A stretch of DNA of 64,000 nt from Rhodomicrobium sp. Az07 (GTDB lineage: Bacteria > Pseudomonadota > Alphaproteobacteria > Rhizobiales > Rhodomicrobiaceae), in NCBI RefSeq assembly GCF_018619475.1, contig NZ_JAHFZG010000002.1, forward strand, positions 186,001 to 250,000. The letters run 5' to 3'. How positions within the stretch are numbered: position 1 is the first letter of the stretch; each line of letters begins with the position of its first letter. This document shows, piece after piece, positions 8,639 through 18,219 of the stretch. A program made the position numbers and the translations under genes. The notes below the pieces were generated by a model that worked only from the letters and a program-made list of their open reading frames with translations, made no database searches and was not told where the DNA came from.

Positions 8639-9193
8639 TTACGCGGCCTTGAGCGTATCCCCGCCGACGGCGCGATTGCAGGGGCAAAGCTCGTCGGTCT
8701 GCAACGCATCGAGCACGCGCAGCGTATCGGACGGATTGCGGCCCACATTCAGGTTGTTGGCGTAAACGTGCTGGATGACGTTGTCGGGATCGACAACGAA
8801 TGTGTAGCGATAGGCGACGCCGGCACCCGAGCGCACGCCGAGGCCATCGATCAGCGAACCCGTCGTGTCGGCGAATTGCCAAAGGTTGAGGTTGTGCAGA
8901 TCCTTGTGATCGCGGCGCCAGGCGAGCTTGCAGAATTCGTTGTCGCTCGATCCGCCGAGCACGATGGCGTCGCGGTCGGCGAATTCGCTGGAGAGGCGGC
9001 CGAATTCCGCGATCTCGGTCGGGCAAACGAACGTGAAGTCCTTCGGATAGAAGAAGATGACTTTCCACTTGCCCGCAAAGCTGGTCTCGGTCAGCGTCTC
9101 GAACGCGCTCACACCATTCTCTTCGTGGTAGTTGAAGCCCGGCTTCACACCCACGACCTCGAAAGACGGCAGCTTGTCACCAATTCCCAACAT
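8639..9193 (-). CDS. ahpC: Peroxiredoxin AhpC (three-cysteine mycobacterial-type)
   Basis: The 184-residue peroxiredoxin has peroxidatic C57 in FTFVCPTEI, an extra C88, and paired C170/C172 (CPC) near the C-terminus. This matches the arrangement of AhpC enzymes that partner AhpD (resolving cysteines two residues apart). It reduces hydrogen peroxide, alkyl hydroperoxides and peroxynitrite in the cytoplasm. The start at 9193 (MLGIGDKLPSF) follows GGAAGGG; the upstream extension from 9247 lacks family resemblance. It is the first gene of an ahpC-ahpD unit. A short inverted repeat (GTTGC-GGT-GCAAC, 9264-9276) lies upstream. No oxyR-like gene is adjacent. Confidence 0.94.
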   Translation of the reverse strand: MLGIGDKLPSFEVVGVKPGFNYHEENGVSAFETLTETSFAGKWKVIFFYPKDFTFVCPTEIAEFGRLSSEFADRDAIVLGGSSDNEFCKLAWRRDHKDLHNLNLWQFADTTGSLIDGLGVRSGAGVAYRYTFVVDPDNVIQHVYANNLNVGRNPSDTLRVLDALQTDELCPCNRAVGGDTLKAA

Positions 9194-9492
9194 AGCGAAT
9201 TTCCCTTCCGGTTTTTGAACTGTCGATTTTGATTTAACGCAAGCCACGTGCCATGGGCATCACGTTGCGGTGCAACATGGCTGCTATGACTTAACCGCAG
9301 GACTGTCAGTTGTCAGGATTTTTCGCTTCTTGCATGGGAACGAAGGAAGGTCGGAGGCGGGGGATTTGCGTCAGTATCCGTCGATCACATGATAACAGCG
9401 GCAAAGGCGTCTCTGTCAGCATCTGGATGGCGAGAAGCTTCTCGTGACATGTCTTCTGGCATGGGCCGCCTCCCGGCGAAGGAAGCGAAAAA
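9194..9492. other. Gene-free stretch with ahpC promoter region
   Basis: These 299 bases hold the ahpC leader and promoter on the minus strand. The only structure seen is the 5-bp inverted repeat GTTGC/GCAAC at 9264-9276. No coding frame was recognised. Confidence 0.45.
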
Positions 9493-9576
9493 TGGTGCGG
9501 TCGAGAAGACTCGAACTTCCACGGGTTGCCCCACTAGCACCTCAAGCTAGCGCGTCTACCGTTCCGCCACGACCGC
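9493..9576 (-). tRNA. tRNA-Leu(GAG)
   Basis: On the minus strand an 84-nt cloverleaf runs from GCGGTCG to the encoded CCA. The acceptor stem is GCGGTCG/CGACCGC, and the anticodon stem CTAGC/GCTAG encloses TTGAGGT, giving anticodon GAG (CUC/CUU). The T-arm GTTCGAGTC is intact. A variable arm is present, as expected for a class II tRNA. Confidence 0.93.
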
Positions 9577-9739
9577 AGCGCCCCGTGATGTAATCGCCGG
9601 GGAGCCGCTTGTCTAACAAAAGATTCCCCCCCGCACAAGCCGCGACATGACATTCCAATTACGAATTTGCGGCAGCCCGTCTTCAGCGCTAGTGTGAGCC
9701 ATTCGCAAGCATGCTTCCAGCCCGCATACCGGAAAAACC

Positions 9740-11272
9740 ATGAAAGAAATCATCGCCGAACTCGAACGCCGCCGCGCAGTCGCACGCCAGGGCGGTGGCG
9801 CAAAACGCATCGAAGCCCAACACAAGCGCGGCAAGCTGACCGCCCGCGAGCGTATCGAGTTGCTCCTCGACGATGGCTCCTTCGAAGAATACGACATGTT
9901 CATGGAGCACCGCTGTACCGACTTCGGCATGGGCTCCACCAAAATTCCCGGCGACGGCGTCGTTACCGGCTGGGGAACGATCAACGGCCGCGTCACTTAC
10001 GTGTTCGCGAAAGACTTCACGGTGTTCGGCGGCTCGCTTTCGGAAGCGCACGCGCAGAAGATCATGAAAGTTCAGGACATGGCGCTCAAGAACCGCGCCC
10101 CGATCATCGGCCTGTTCGACGCGGGCGGCGCGCGCATTCAGGAAGGCGTCGCGGCGCTCGGCGGCTATGGCGAGGTGTTCCTTCGCAACGTCCAGGCCTC
10201 GGGCGTTATCCCGCAGATTTCCGTCATCATGGGCCCCTGCGCGGGCGGCGACGTCTATTCGCCCGCCATGACCGACTTCATCTTCATGGTCCGCGACACC
10301 TCCTATCTGTTCGTGACCGGCCCCGACGTGGTGAAGACCGTCACGAACGAGGAAGTGACGGCCGAGGAACTCGGCGGCGCGAGCGTGCATACGACCCGCT
10401 CATCCATCGCCGACCGCGCGTTCGACAACGACGTGGAATGTCTGCTCCAGATGCGGCGGCTCATGGACTTCCTGCCGCAGAACAACCAGTCGCCCGTCCC
10501 GCATCTGCCGACCCATGACGACATCCGCCGTCAGGAGCCGTCGCTCGCGACGCTCGTGCCCCCGGACGCGACGAAGCCTTATGACATGAAGGAGCTGATC
10601 AGGAAAATCGCCGACGAGGGCGACTTTTTCGAGATTCAGGAGACCTTCGCGCGGAACATCATTACGGGGTTCGCGCGCCTCGGCGGCTATCCCATCGGCG
10701 TCGTGGCGAACCAGCCCATCGTGCTGGCGGGCGTGCTCGACTCGGACGCCAGCCGCAAGGCCGCGCGCTTCGTTCGCTTCTGCGACTGCTTCAATATCCC
10801 GCTCATCACGTTTGTCGACGTGCCGGGCTTCCTGCCGGGCACGGCACAGGAATATGGCGGCCTCATCAAGCACGGCGCGAAGCTGCTGTTTGCCTATGCC
10901 GAGGCGACCGTGCCGAAGATCACCGTCATCACGCGCAAGGCCTATGGCGGCGCTTACGACGTCATGAGTTCGAAGCATATCGGCGGCGACGTGAACTATG
11001 CATGGCCGACCGCCGAAATCGCCGTCATGGGCTCGAAGGGCGCGGTGGAAATCCTCTATCGCGCGGAGCTTGGAGACAAGGACAAGATCGCCGCCCGCAT
11101 CGCCGAATATAAAGAGCGCTTCGAAAACCCGTTCATCGCGGCGGAACGCGGTTATATCGACGACGTGATCATGCCGTTCAACACGCGCTACCGGCTTGCG
11201 CGCGCCCTCAACATGTTGCGCCACAAGAAGGAAGAGCTTCCCTGGAAGAAGCACGATAACATCCCGCTTTGA
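9740..11272 (+). CDS. pccB: Propionyl-CoA carboxylase beta (carboxyltransferase) subunit
   Basis: The 510-residue protein has the two-domain carboxyltransferase fold. The N-terminal half begins [19 protein letters not shown] and carries [19 protein letters not shown]; the C-terminal half has the GG-oxyanion loops ([27 protein letters not shown]). With a biotin-carrying alpha subunit (not in the window) it makes methylmalonyl-CoA from propionyl-CoA. This supplies the ethylmalonyl-CoA pathway represented by ecm about 4 kb away. Length matches PccB (about 510). ATG at 9740 lies 160 bases after tRNA-Leu, and a strong terminator follows, so it looks monocistronic. Confidence 0.93.
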   Translation: MKEIIAELERRRAVARQGGGAKRIEAQHKRGKLTARERIELLLDDGSFEEYDMFMEHRCTDFGMGSTKIPGDGVVTGWGTINGRVTYVFAKDFTVFGGSLSEAHAQKIMKVQDMALKNRAPIIGLFDAGGARIQEGVAALGGYGEVFLRNVQASGVIPQISVIMGPCAGGDVYSPAMTDFIFMVRDTSYLFVTGPDVVKTVTNEEVTAEELGGASVHTTRSSIADRAFDNDVECLLQMRRLMDFLPQNNQSPVPHLPTHDDIRRQEPSLATLVPPDATKPYDMKELIRKIADEGDFFEIQETFARNIITGFARLGGYPIGVVANQPIVLAGVLDSDASRKAARFVRFCDCFNIPLITFVDVPGFLPGTAQEYGGLIKHGAKLLFAYAEATVPKITVITRKAYGGAYDVMSSKHIGGDVNYAWPTAEIAVMGSKGAVEILYRAELGDKDKIAARIAEYKERFENPFIAAERGYIDDVIMPFNTRYRLARALNMLRHKKEELPWKKHDNIPL

Positions 11273-11321
11273 GCGGCGATCGGGCGCGGCCATTCGGCGG
11301 CGCATCCCGGGAGATCACGAG

Positions 11322-11348
11322 GGGCAGTCATCGCGACTGCCCTTTTTT
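11322..11348 (+). terminator. Rho-independent terminator after pccB
   Basis: Perfect 8-bp stem GGGCAGTC/GACTGCCC with a 5-base loop (ATCGC) and six T residues, 50 bases after the pccB stop. Confidence 0.9.
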
Positions 11349-11583
11349 CATCGCCTTGGCGTGGGCTGCGCTTCCGGAGCCGGATCATCCTCTCTTCACC
11401 GGCTCGGTAGAGAAACCCCGCCCGGCATGCTCCGCTACAGGCCGGGTGGATAGAGTGGCGGCCGACACTCTCCCGCTGTGGGGAGTTCAATGAACGGCGT
11501 CACCATCGTTACCGGCCTGTTCGACATAGGCCCAAACAGGGGCGCCTGCGAGCATCGGAAGCGCTGCACTTCCGACAGTCCGC

Positions 11584-12183
11584 TCAGGACTGTGGCGGCA
11601 CCGCCTTCGCGGCCTTCTCCATCGCGGGCTTGAGCTTCTGCGCGATGACTTCCTCGGTGAGCGGCCCCGCGTGACGGAACGCGATACGTCCCGCGCCGTC
11701 GATCACGAAGGTCTCGGGAACGCCATACACGCCGAAATCGATGGCCACGCGGCCGGTATCGTCCACGCCCACGGCCTTGTACGGGTTGCCGAGGCGCGCC
11801 AGAAACCGTTTCGCGCCTGCCGGCGTATCGCCCTTGTAGTTGATGCCGTAAACCGGAATGCCCTGCCGCGCGAGGTCCGTGATGAGCGGATGCTCGACCT
11901 GGCACGGCGCGCACCACGACGCCCACACATTGATGAGCGAAACGCGGCCCTTCTTCAGGTCGTCGGACGAAAAGCCCGGCACGACCAACCCCGAGGGGCT
12001 CGGCGCGCCGGGAAGCGCGGCAAGCTGGAAATCCGGTACGGGCTTGCCGATCAGCACGGACGGCAGGTTCTGCGGATCGCCGGTGCGAAGCTGGTAGTAA
12101 AGCAGCGACAGCACTGCCACGACGATGACGACAGGCAGCACGAGACGGCGCGGTTTGGTCTGTTTATCGGGTGTGTCGGTCAT
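11584..12183 (-). CDS. ccmG: Thiol:disulfide interchange protein CcmG/DsbE
   Basis: The 199-residue periplasmic thioredoxin-like protein is anchored by one N-terminal membrane helix (about 14-30). The active site W-C91-A-P-C94 sits in VSLINVWASWCAPC, and the cis-Pro region is YGVPETFVID. It reduces apocytochrome c cysteines before haem attachment. It is the last gene of the ccmABCDG cluster; its start overlaps the ccmD stop (ATGA). Family length is 180-200 residues. Confidence 0.93.
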   Translation of the reverse strand: MTDTPDKQTKPRRLVLPVVIVVAVLSLLYYQLRTGDPQNLPSVLIGKPVPDFQLAALPGAPSPSGLVVPGFSSDDLKKGRVSLINVWASWCAPCQVEHPLITDLARQGIPVYGINYKGDTPAGAKRFLARLGNPYKAVGVDDTGRVAIDFGVYGVPETFVIDGAGRIAFRHAGPLTEEVIAQKLKPAMEKAAKAVPPQS

Positions 12184-12359
12184 GACTTGTCCTGCCCCTG
12201 GCCGGAGCGCCGCTTGAGCCCGCGCCGTTCGAGATCGGCGAGGCGCTTCGCCTGACCGCGCTCATCGCCCCACGCCCAAATCGCAAGCGCCAGAACGCAG
12301 AACGCCGCTGCGCCGTAGGATATCCAGATGAATGCCGCGTGAGGTCCGAGATCAAGCAT
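12180..12359 (-). CDS. ccmD: Haem exporter protein CcmD
   Basis: The 59-residue protein begins MLDLGPHAAFIWISYG, a hallmark CcmD N-terminus. One membrane helix (about 8-29) is followed by a basic cytoplasmic tail (RLADLERRGLKRRSG). CcmD helps release haem-loaded CcmE from CcmABC. The start at 12359 lies inside the end of ccmC (8-base overlap), and the stop overlaps ccmG. The 74-codon frame opening at 12404 adds an Arg-rich leader read from inside ccmC and was rejected. Confidence 0.9.
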   Translation of the reverse strand: MLDLGPHAAFIWISYGAAAFCVLALAIWAWGDERGQAKRLADLERRGLKRRSGQGQDKS

Positions 12360-13149
12360 TGGCCGCCTCCTCCGTGCCCGCGCGCGCCGCATCGCCGCGC
12401 ACATGCCGCGCGATCAGCGCATCGCATCGCCGCCGCAGGATTTCCGCCCGCATCGCCTTGAAGTGCAACACGACGAAAAGCAGCGTGAACGCAATCGCCA
12501 TCACGAGCAGCGGCCACAGAAGCGACGAATGAATCGTCGGGCCGTCGGCGCGGATCACGCTCGCGGGCTGATGCAGCGTATTCCACCAGTTCACCGAGTA
12601 TTTGATGATCGGGATGTTCACCGCGCCGATCAGTGCGAGGATCGCGGCGGCGCGACCCGCCCGGCCGGGCTCGTCGATGGCCTGGCGAAGCGCGATAAGG
12701 CCGAGATAGAGGAAAAACAGGATCAGCACGCTCGTCAGCCGGGCGTCCCAAACCCAGTAGGCGCCCCACATGGGCTTGCCCCAGAGCGAGCCGGTAATGA
12801 GCGCAACCAGCGTGAACGTCGCGCCGATGGGTGCCGCCGCCTTCGCCGACACGTCAGCCAGCGGGTGCCGCCAGATGAGATATCCCGCCGACGAGATGGC
12901 GATGATCGTGTACGACATCATGGCCAGCCAAGCGGACGGCACATGGATGAACATGATGCGAACCGTCTCGCCCTGCTGGTAGTCCGGCGGCGCCAGAAAC
13001 GCGCCCGTGAGACCCACTGCGAACAGCACAAGCGTCGCGACAGCGAGCCATGGCAGCACCTTGCCCGACAGCCGCATGAAGGTTGTCGGATTGGCGAGCG
13101 TGGAAAACCACCCCGGCCGTATCGTTTCGGTGTTCGTCAGGTCTGCCAT
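12352..13149 (-). CDS. ccmC: Haem exporter membrane protein CcmC
   Basis: The 265-residue integral membrane protein has six predicted helices. The periplasmic tryptophan-rich haem motif WGAYWVWDARLTS spans residues 128-140. Conserved haem-axial histidines are H69 (FIHVPSAW) and H193 (NTLHQPAS). It delivers haem to CcmE. Two starts are possible. ATG at 13149 has a GGGGGA about 11 bases upstream and was chosen. GTG at 13188 overlaps the ccmB stop (GTGA) and would add 13 residues; translational coupling makes that alternative real. Confidence 0.9.
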   Translation of the reverse strand: MADLTNTETIRPGWFSTLANPTTFMRLSGKVLPWLAVATLVLFAVGLTGAFLAPPDYQQGETVRIMFIHVPSAWLAMMSYTIIAISSAGYLIWRHPLADVSAKAAAPIGATFTLVALITGSLWGKPMWGAYWVWDARLTSVLILFFLYLGLIALRQAIDEPGRAGRAAAILALIGAVNIPIIKYSVNWWNTLHQPASVIRADGPTIHSSLLWPLLVMAIAFTLLFVVLHFKAMRAEILRRRCDALIARHVRGDAARAGTEEAANA

Positions 13150-13184
13150 AAGCGTCTCGTCCCCCACTTTGTATCTTATATAAC

Positions 13185-13844
13185 TCACTCCAAACTCAGG
13201 CGAAGGGCAAGGGCAGCGGCAAATGGCATCGCCGCCACCGAAAACAGCGACAGCGCGCCAAGCAGCAGGATGCTCTGCGAAAATGCCCCGGCCGCGCCGG
13301 ACAAGGCTCCGACGCCGAAGATCAGGAAAGGAGCGAAAAGCGGCAGGATCAAGAGCGGCAGCAGCAGGGCGCCGCGCCGAAGCCCGAGCGTCAGCGCCGC
13401 GCCTGCGCCCGCGACGAAGCTGATGCCGAGCGTGCCGACCGCTAGCGTGGCGAGCAGTTTCGGCACCGCGTTAAGCTCCATGTTGAGGAGCAGCCCTGCG
13501 AGCGGCGTCACCACGATGAGCGGCACGCAGGTGGTGAGCCAATGCGCGAGGCTTTTCGACGCGGCGATGAGTTCAGACGGCAGCGGGCCGATGGCGAGCG
13601 CATCGAGCGAGCCGTCGTCGCGGTCTTCCTGAAACAGCGCGTCGACCGACAGCACGGCCGAAAGCAGGAACGAAATCCACAGAATACCGGGCGCGATGCG
13701 CGACAGAAGCGCGAGGTCCGGGCCAAGGCCAAGCGGAATGATCGACACAGCGATGAGATAGAAGCCGAGCGCGGTCCCGATGGCCGAGCCTTGGCGCAGC
13801 GCAAGCGTCAGGTCGCGGGTGAGAAGCGCGAGGAAGGCATTCAT
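13185..13844 (-). CDS. ccmB: Haem exporter ABC permease CcmB
   Basis: The 219-residue hydrophobic protein has about six membrane helices and the CcmB-conserved segment FQEDRDDGSLDAL (about 71-83). It pairs with the CcmA ATPase in the complex that frees holo-CcmE. The start overlaps the ccmA stop by 4 bases (ATGA) and the stop abuts or overlaps ccmC, so the operon is tightly coupled. Length matches the family (about 220). Confidence 0.92.
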   Translation of the reverse strand: MNAFLALLTRDLTLALRQGSAIGTALGFYLIAVSIIPLGLGPDLALLSRIAPGILWISFLLSAVLSVDALFQEDRDDGSLDALAIGPLPSELIAASKSLAHWLTTCVPLIVVTPLAGLLLNMELNAVPKLLATLAVGTLGISFVAGAGAALTLGLRRGALLLPLLILPLFAPFLIFGVGALSGAAGAFSQSILLLGALSLFSVAAMPFAAALALRLSLE

Positions 13845-14524
13845 GCCGCAAACGCCCGCCCATGCTGGAGTTCGAGAACCGTCGCGGCGTCACCGAGCGC
13901 GAGGTCGAGATGCGTCGAGACAAGCGCGATGCCGCCTTGCGCGAGATGATGCCGGATGGCGGTTTCGAGCCGCCGCGTGGAAGCCGCGTCAAGCGAGACG
14001 GACGGCTCGTCGAGGAGCCACACCGAGCGCTTCGACGCGAGCAGGCGTGCGAGGCCGAGGCGACGCGCCTGCCCCTGGCTGAGATGGCCCGCGCGATATT
14101 CCGCGAGGTCGAGAAGGGCGAACGCGTCGAGCGCGTTCTCGGCCGCGTCCGCATCGTCCGCGCCGGAATAGAAGCGCTGCCAGAAGCTCACATTCTCGAT
14201 GACGCTCAGGCGCGGCTTGATGCCGTTCGTGTGGCCGATGTAGTGAAAGTGGCCTTCGCCGGTGCCCTCGCCCTTGTCGTCCGAAACAATCACGCGCCCC
14301 GAGTCCGCCGGGAGATAGCCCGCGATGGTGCGAAGAAGCGTCGTCTTGCCCGCGCCGTTCGGTCCGCGGAGGATCAGCGCGCGTCCGGCCTCAACCTTGA
14401 ACGACAGTGCGGGCACCACGATGCGCCCGCCGCGCTGACAGGCGAGCTTCAACGCCGCGAGGCTGGAAACCGGCATGGCGCGAGCAGAAGCGGAACCAGA
14501 ACGGGTGAGCGGGGTAATATTCAC
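13841..14524 (-). CDS. ccmA: Haem exporter ATP-binding protein CcmA
   Basis: The ABC ATPase has Walker A GPNGAGKTT, signature LSQGQARRLGLARL and Walker B WLLDEP. The 227-residue length assumes a GTG start at 14524. An ATG at 14476 gives 211 residues, closer to the usual CcmA size (200-215); neither has a strong ribosome site, so the start is uncertain. It is the first gene of ccmABCDG, divergent from acnA across about 95 bases that must hold both promoters. Confidence 0.9.
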   Translation of the reverse strand: MNITPLTRSGSASARAMPVSSLAALKLACQRGGRIVVPALSFKVEAGRALILRGPNGAGKTTLLRTIAGYLPADSGRVIVSDDKGEGTGEGHFHYIGHTNGIKPRLSVIENVSFWQRFYSGADDADAAENALDAFALLDLAEYRAGHLSQGQARRLGLARLLASKRSVWLLDEPSVSLDAASTRRLETAIRHHLAQGGIALVSTHLDLALGDAATVLELQHGRAFAA

Positions 14525-14620
14525 AAATGAAATTCTCGTGTCGAAGGGAGGCCGAACCTCTCTTTATGGTACTCTGGCGCATACCCACAAGAAGCATTTT
14601 CGCACAGATGGAGAATCGCT

Positions 14621-17371
14621 GTGGCTTCCTTAACTCCGCGCTCCCTCGACAGCTTCCGCAGCCGCAAAACGCTCGCCGTCGACGGGAAGCCTTATGAGTT
14701 TTTCTCGCTCACCGATGCGGAAACGAATGGCCTTTCCGGCGTCTCGAAGCTTCCATTTTCGCTGAAGGTGCTGCTCGAAAACCTGCTTCGCTTCGAGGAC
14801 GGGCAGACCGTCACCGCCGACGACATCCGCGCCGTCGCCGCGTGGCTCACCGAGCGCCGCTCGACGCGAGAGATCGCGTTTCGCCCGGCGCGCGTGCTGA
14901 TGCAGGACTTCACCGGCGTGCCCGCCGTCGTAGACCTCGCGGCTATGCGCGACGCGATGGCAAAACTCGGCGGCGACACCGCGAAGATCAATCCGCTCGT
15001 GCCCGTCGATCTCGTCATCGACCATTCCGTGATGGTGGACAGTTTCGGCAATGCCCGCGCCTTCGAGATCAATGTCGATTTCGAATATGAGCGCAACCGC
15101 GAGCGCTACGAGTTTCTGCGCTGGGGCGCGATGGCTTTCGACAATTTCCGCGTGGTGCCGCCGGGCACCGGCATCTGCCATCAGGTGAACCTCGAATATC
15201 TGGGGCAAACCGTATGGACGAAGGACGCGGCCGGCATCGCCCAAGCCTTCCCCGACACGCTCGTCGGCACGGACAGCCACACGACCATGATCAACGCGCT
15301 CTCGGTGCTCGGCTGGGGCGTCGGCGGCATCGAGGCGGAAGCGGCGATGCTCGGCCAGCCGATTTCGATGCTCATCCCCGAGGTGATCGGCTTCCGCTTC
15401 ACGGGCAAGCTCTACGAGGGCGTGACCGCCACCGATCTCGTGCTGACCGTGACGCAGACCCTGCGCAAGAAGGGCGTCGTCGGCAAGTTCGTCGAATATT
15501 TCGGCCACGGCCTCGATACGCTCTCGGTCGAGGATCGCGCGACGATGGCGAACATGGCGCCCGAATATGGTGCCACCTGCGGTTTTTTCCCGACCGACAA
15601 GGACACGCTCGCCTATCTCCGCGCGACGGGCCGCGATCCGCACCGCGTGGCGCTGGTCGAAGCTTACGCGAAGGCGCAAGGGCTTTGGCGCGAGACGGAA
15701 ACGCCCGATCCCGTTTTCACCGATATACTCGAACTCGACCTTTCGACCGTGGAGCCGAGCCTTGCCGGGCCGCGCCGCCCGCAGGATCGCGTGCCGCTGG
15801 GCCTTGCGGCGGCAGGCTTCTTCGACACCGTGGCGGAGATGCGCGCGCCGCAGCCCGGCAGCGAGGCGGCGGAGATGATCGCGGAAGGTGGGCCGAACGG
15901 CGGGTTGCTCGATCGCGTGATAAGCGTCGAGGGTGTGGATTATTCCATGGCGGACGGCCACGTTGTCATCGCGGCAATCACATCCTGTACCAACACCTCG
16001 AACCCGAGCGTGCTGATCGCGGCGGGCCTCCTCGCCCGGAAGGCGCGCGAAAAGGGCCTCAAGCCGAAGCCGTGGGTGAAGACTTCGCTCGCGCCCGGCA
16101 GCCAGGTCGTGACCGACTACCTCACCATATCCGGCCTGCAAGCGGACCTCGACGCGCTCGGCTTCGGCCTCGTCGGCTATGGCTGCACCACCTGCATCGG
16201 CAATTCCGGGCCGCTGCCGGAACCGATCTCGAAGGCCATCGCGGAGAAGGATCTCATCGCCGCCGCCGTCCTTTCCGGCAATCGCAATTTCGAGGGCCGC
16301 GTGAACCCGGACGTGCGCGCGAACTACCTCGCCTCGCCGCCGCTCGTCGTCGCCTATGCGTTGGCCGGTTCGATGAAGATCGACCTCACCACCGATCCGC
16401 TTGGCACGGATCGCGACGGCAAGCCCGTCCATCTGGCGGACATCTGGCCGAATTCGGCGGAGATCGCGGAGATCGTGCGCACGGCCATCACGCCGGAGCT
16501 GTTCAAGACGCGCTATGCCCACGTCTTCCAGGGTGACGAGCGCTGGCAGGCCATCGGCGGCGATCAGACCGGCAAGACCTACGACTGGGACGACGCCTCG
16601 ACCTACGTCCGCAACCCGCCCTATTTCGAGCACCTGACCGGCGACGCGCCCGCGCCCATCGCCGACATCGAGAACGCGCGCGTGCTGGGCCTCTTCCTCG
16701 ATTCGATCACGACCGACCATATAAGCCCGGCCGGGTCCATCGCGCGCACGAGTCCCGCTGGCCGCTACCTCATGGAGCACGGCGTCGAGCCTCGCGACTT
16801 CAATTCCTACGGCTCGCGGCGCGGCAATCATGAGGTCATGATGCGCGGAACCTTCGCCAACATTCGCATCAAGAACCAGATGGTGCCGGGTGTGGAAGGC
16901 GGCGTTACCCTGCATCAGCCCGACGGCGAGCGCATGGCGATCTACGATTCCGCGATGGCGTACAAGGCGGACGGCGTGCCGCTCGTCGTCTTCGCGGGCC
17001 GCGAATACGGCACAGGCTCCAGCCGCGACTGGGCGGCGAAGGGCACGCGGCTTCTCGGCATACGCGCCGTCATCGCGCAGAGCTTCGAGCGCATCCACCG
17101 CTCGAACCTTGTCGGCATGGGCGTGCTGCCGCTCCTCTTCGATGAGGGTATGTCGTGGCAGGCGCTGGGGCTGACCGGCTCGGAGACGGTGATAATCCGC
17201 GGGCTTGGCGAGCTTGCGCCGCAGAAGCGCATGGCGGCGGAAATCGTCTTCGCGGATGGCTCGCTGAAGAACGTGCCGCTGTTGTGCCGGATCGACACCG
17301 TCGACGAACTCGCCTATTTCCGCGCGGGCGGCATCCTGCCCTATGTGCTGCGGAGACTTGCAGCGGCCTGA
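14621..17371 (+). CDS. acnA: Aconitate hydratase A
   Basis: The 916-residue aconitase A/IRP type interconverts citrate and isocitrate. The 4Fe-4S ligands are C456 (TSCTNTSNP), C522 and C525 ([10 protein letters not shown]), with the same spacing (66 and 3) as in AcnA enzymes. The C-terminal swivel domain carries [13 protein letters not shown]. The start is GTG at 14621, with GGAG about 7 bases upstream. It is slightly longer than E. coli AcnA (891). Divergent from ccmA. Downstream is a weak hairpin terminator. Confidence 0.95.
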   Translation: MASLTPRSLDSFRSRKTLAVDGKPYEFFSLTDAETNGLSGVSKLPFSLKVLLENLLRFEDGQTVTADDIRAVAAWLTERRSTREIAFRPARVLMQDFTGVPAVVDLAAMRDAMAKLGGDTAKINPLVPVDLVIDHSVMVDSFGNARAFEINVDFEYERNRERYEFLRWGAMAFDNFRVVPPGTGICHQVNLEYLGQTVWTKDAAGIAQAFPDTLVGTDSHTTMINALSVLGWGVGGIEAEAAMLGQPISMLIPEVIGFRFTGKLYEGVTATDLVLTVTQTLRKKGVVGKFVEYFGHGLDTLSVEDRATMANMAPEYGATCGFFPTDKDTLAYLRATGRDPHRVALVEAYAKAQGLWRETETPDPVFTDILELDLSTVEPSLAGPRRPQDRVPLGLAAAGFFDTVAEMRAPQPGSEAAEMIAEGGPNGGLLDRVISVEGVDYSMADGHVVIAAITSCTNTSNPSVLIAAGLLARKAREKGLKPKPWVKTSLAPGSQVVTDYLTISGLQADLDALGFGLVGYGCTTCIGNSGPLPEPISKAIAEKDLIAAAVLSGNRNFEGRVNPDVRANYLASPPLVVAYALAGSMKIDLTTDPLGTDRDGKPVHLADIWPNSAEIAEIVRTAITPELFKTRYAHVFQGDERWQAIGGDQTGKTYDWDDASTYVRNPPYFEHLTGDAPAPIADIENARVLGLFLDSITTDHISPAGSIARTSPAGRYLMEHGVEPRDFNSYGSRRGNHEVMMRGTFANIRIKNQMVPGVEGGVTLHQPDGERMAIYDSAMAYKADGVPLVVFAGREYGTGSSRDWAAKGTRLLGIRAVIAQSFERIHRSNLVGMGVLPLLFDEGMSWQALGLTGSETVIIRGLGELAPQKRMAAEIVFADGSLKNVPLLCRIDTVDELAYFRAGGILPYVLRRLAAA

Positions 17372-17396
17372 TCGATTCCGATCACGTTTGCGCGAC

Positions 17397-17424
17397 AAGC
17401 CTCGCGCCCTTGCGGGGCTTCTTC
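17397..17424 (+). terminator. Probable terminator after acnA
   Basis: A 9-bp stem AAGCCTCGC/GCGGGGCTT (one G-T pair) with a 6-base loop is followed by a short pyrimidine run CTTC rather than a true T-tract, so it is a weak intrinsic terminator at best. Confidence 0.5.
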
Positions 17425-17694
17425 GTGCAATCACGGCAAGATTGTGCGCAATGATCCGTCCACGGCACGAAAAACGCGTCCGACTGCGACAGAAAGCCAA
17501 GCGTTTCGAGTGTGTTAACAAAGTCGTGGGGAGCGACAAAGAAACGCTTGCGACTCCGAAATCCCCCTGCAACACTTGTCATATATCAAAGAAACACAGG
17601 CTGGCCGGTGCTCGCAGCTTCAAGATTCGCGGGCGCAGGCGAAGCATTTTCAAAAAAAAAGCCGCCAAGAAACCGGGAACCGGGAGTGAGCGCC
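17425..17694. other. Gene-free leader region of the small two-CxxC gene
   Basis: Together with the acnA tail this makes about 320 bases without a gene. It contains an A-rich run near 17653-17662 and a TTAACA motif at 17515-17520. No ORF, RNA or promoter could be supported with confidence. Confidence 0.4.
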
Positions 17695-17949
17695 ATGGCG
17701 CAGAGCACGAAAGCCCCCTTCAATCAATGGGTCGAGACCGCGAACAGCCTCGGCCGCCAGTCCGCCTCCAGCGTCGCCTGCCCCTGCTGCGGTTCAACTT
17801 CCCTCAGCGTGCGCGATGTCGAATACGGCTTCGGCCATGATCGCGGCGTGCAGCGTTATATCTCCTGCGGCCATTGCGGCGCGTTCACGGGCATCGCTGT
17901 GCGCCACGCGGGCGAGGTCGAGAGCCCGACGCTCCGCGCGGCGGAATAG
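17695..17949 (+). CDS. Small zinc-ribbon-like protein, function unknown
   Basis: The 84-residue protein has two cysteine pairs, C29-x-C31-C32 (CPCCGS) and C58-x-x-C61 (CGHCGAF), spaced as in a zinc ribbon, with a short beta-rich linker containing YGFGHDRGVQRYIS. The start at 17695 follows GGGAG and begins MAQSTKAPF; the longer frame from 17512 is not coding-like. A strong terminator follows, so it is monocistronic. A nucleic-acid-binding or metal-storage role is possible but not demonstrated. The gene is not recognised by name. Confidence 0.65.
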   Translation: MAQSTKAPFNQWVETANSLGRQSASSVACPCCGSTSLSVRDVEYGFGHDRGVQRYISCGHCGAFTGIAVRHAGEVESPTLRAAE

Positions 17950-17968
17950 GCGTTAACGCCGCGGATCG

Positions 17969-17993
17969 GGCCGGGGATTTCCCCGGCCTTTTT
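17969..17993 (+). terminator. Rho-independent terminator after the zinc-ribbon-like gene
   Basis: Perfect 8-bp GC stem GGCCGGGG/CCCCGGCC with an ATTT loop and five T residues, 20 bases after the stop. Confidence 0.92.
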
Positions 17994-18219
17994 GTATCAC
18001 CGCTATTGATCCGATTTCTCACAAGCTGCAAAACCCGCGCCTGCGGTCCGCCCGCTGCTGATGGGTCTGTCATGTTGCCACTCCTTTTACAGGGGAAGGA
18101 ATGGCGCCGCCGGGTGTTCCTTGAAGCTATCTCGCGGGACTTTTTGCTTCAATATGATAGCTTCCGTCCGTTACTGGTATTCTCGAATTTTGACAATGTA
18201 GGCTGAATGGTCTGAAGTC

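Noticed and set aside
14630-17575. A 981-codon open frame on the minus strand opposite aconitase
   Set aside because: It is antisense to a clear acnA gene; its product is Arg/His/Asp-rich and has no family resemblance, as is usual for shadow frames in GC-rich coding DNA.
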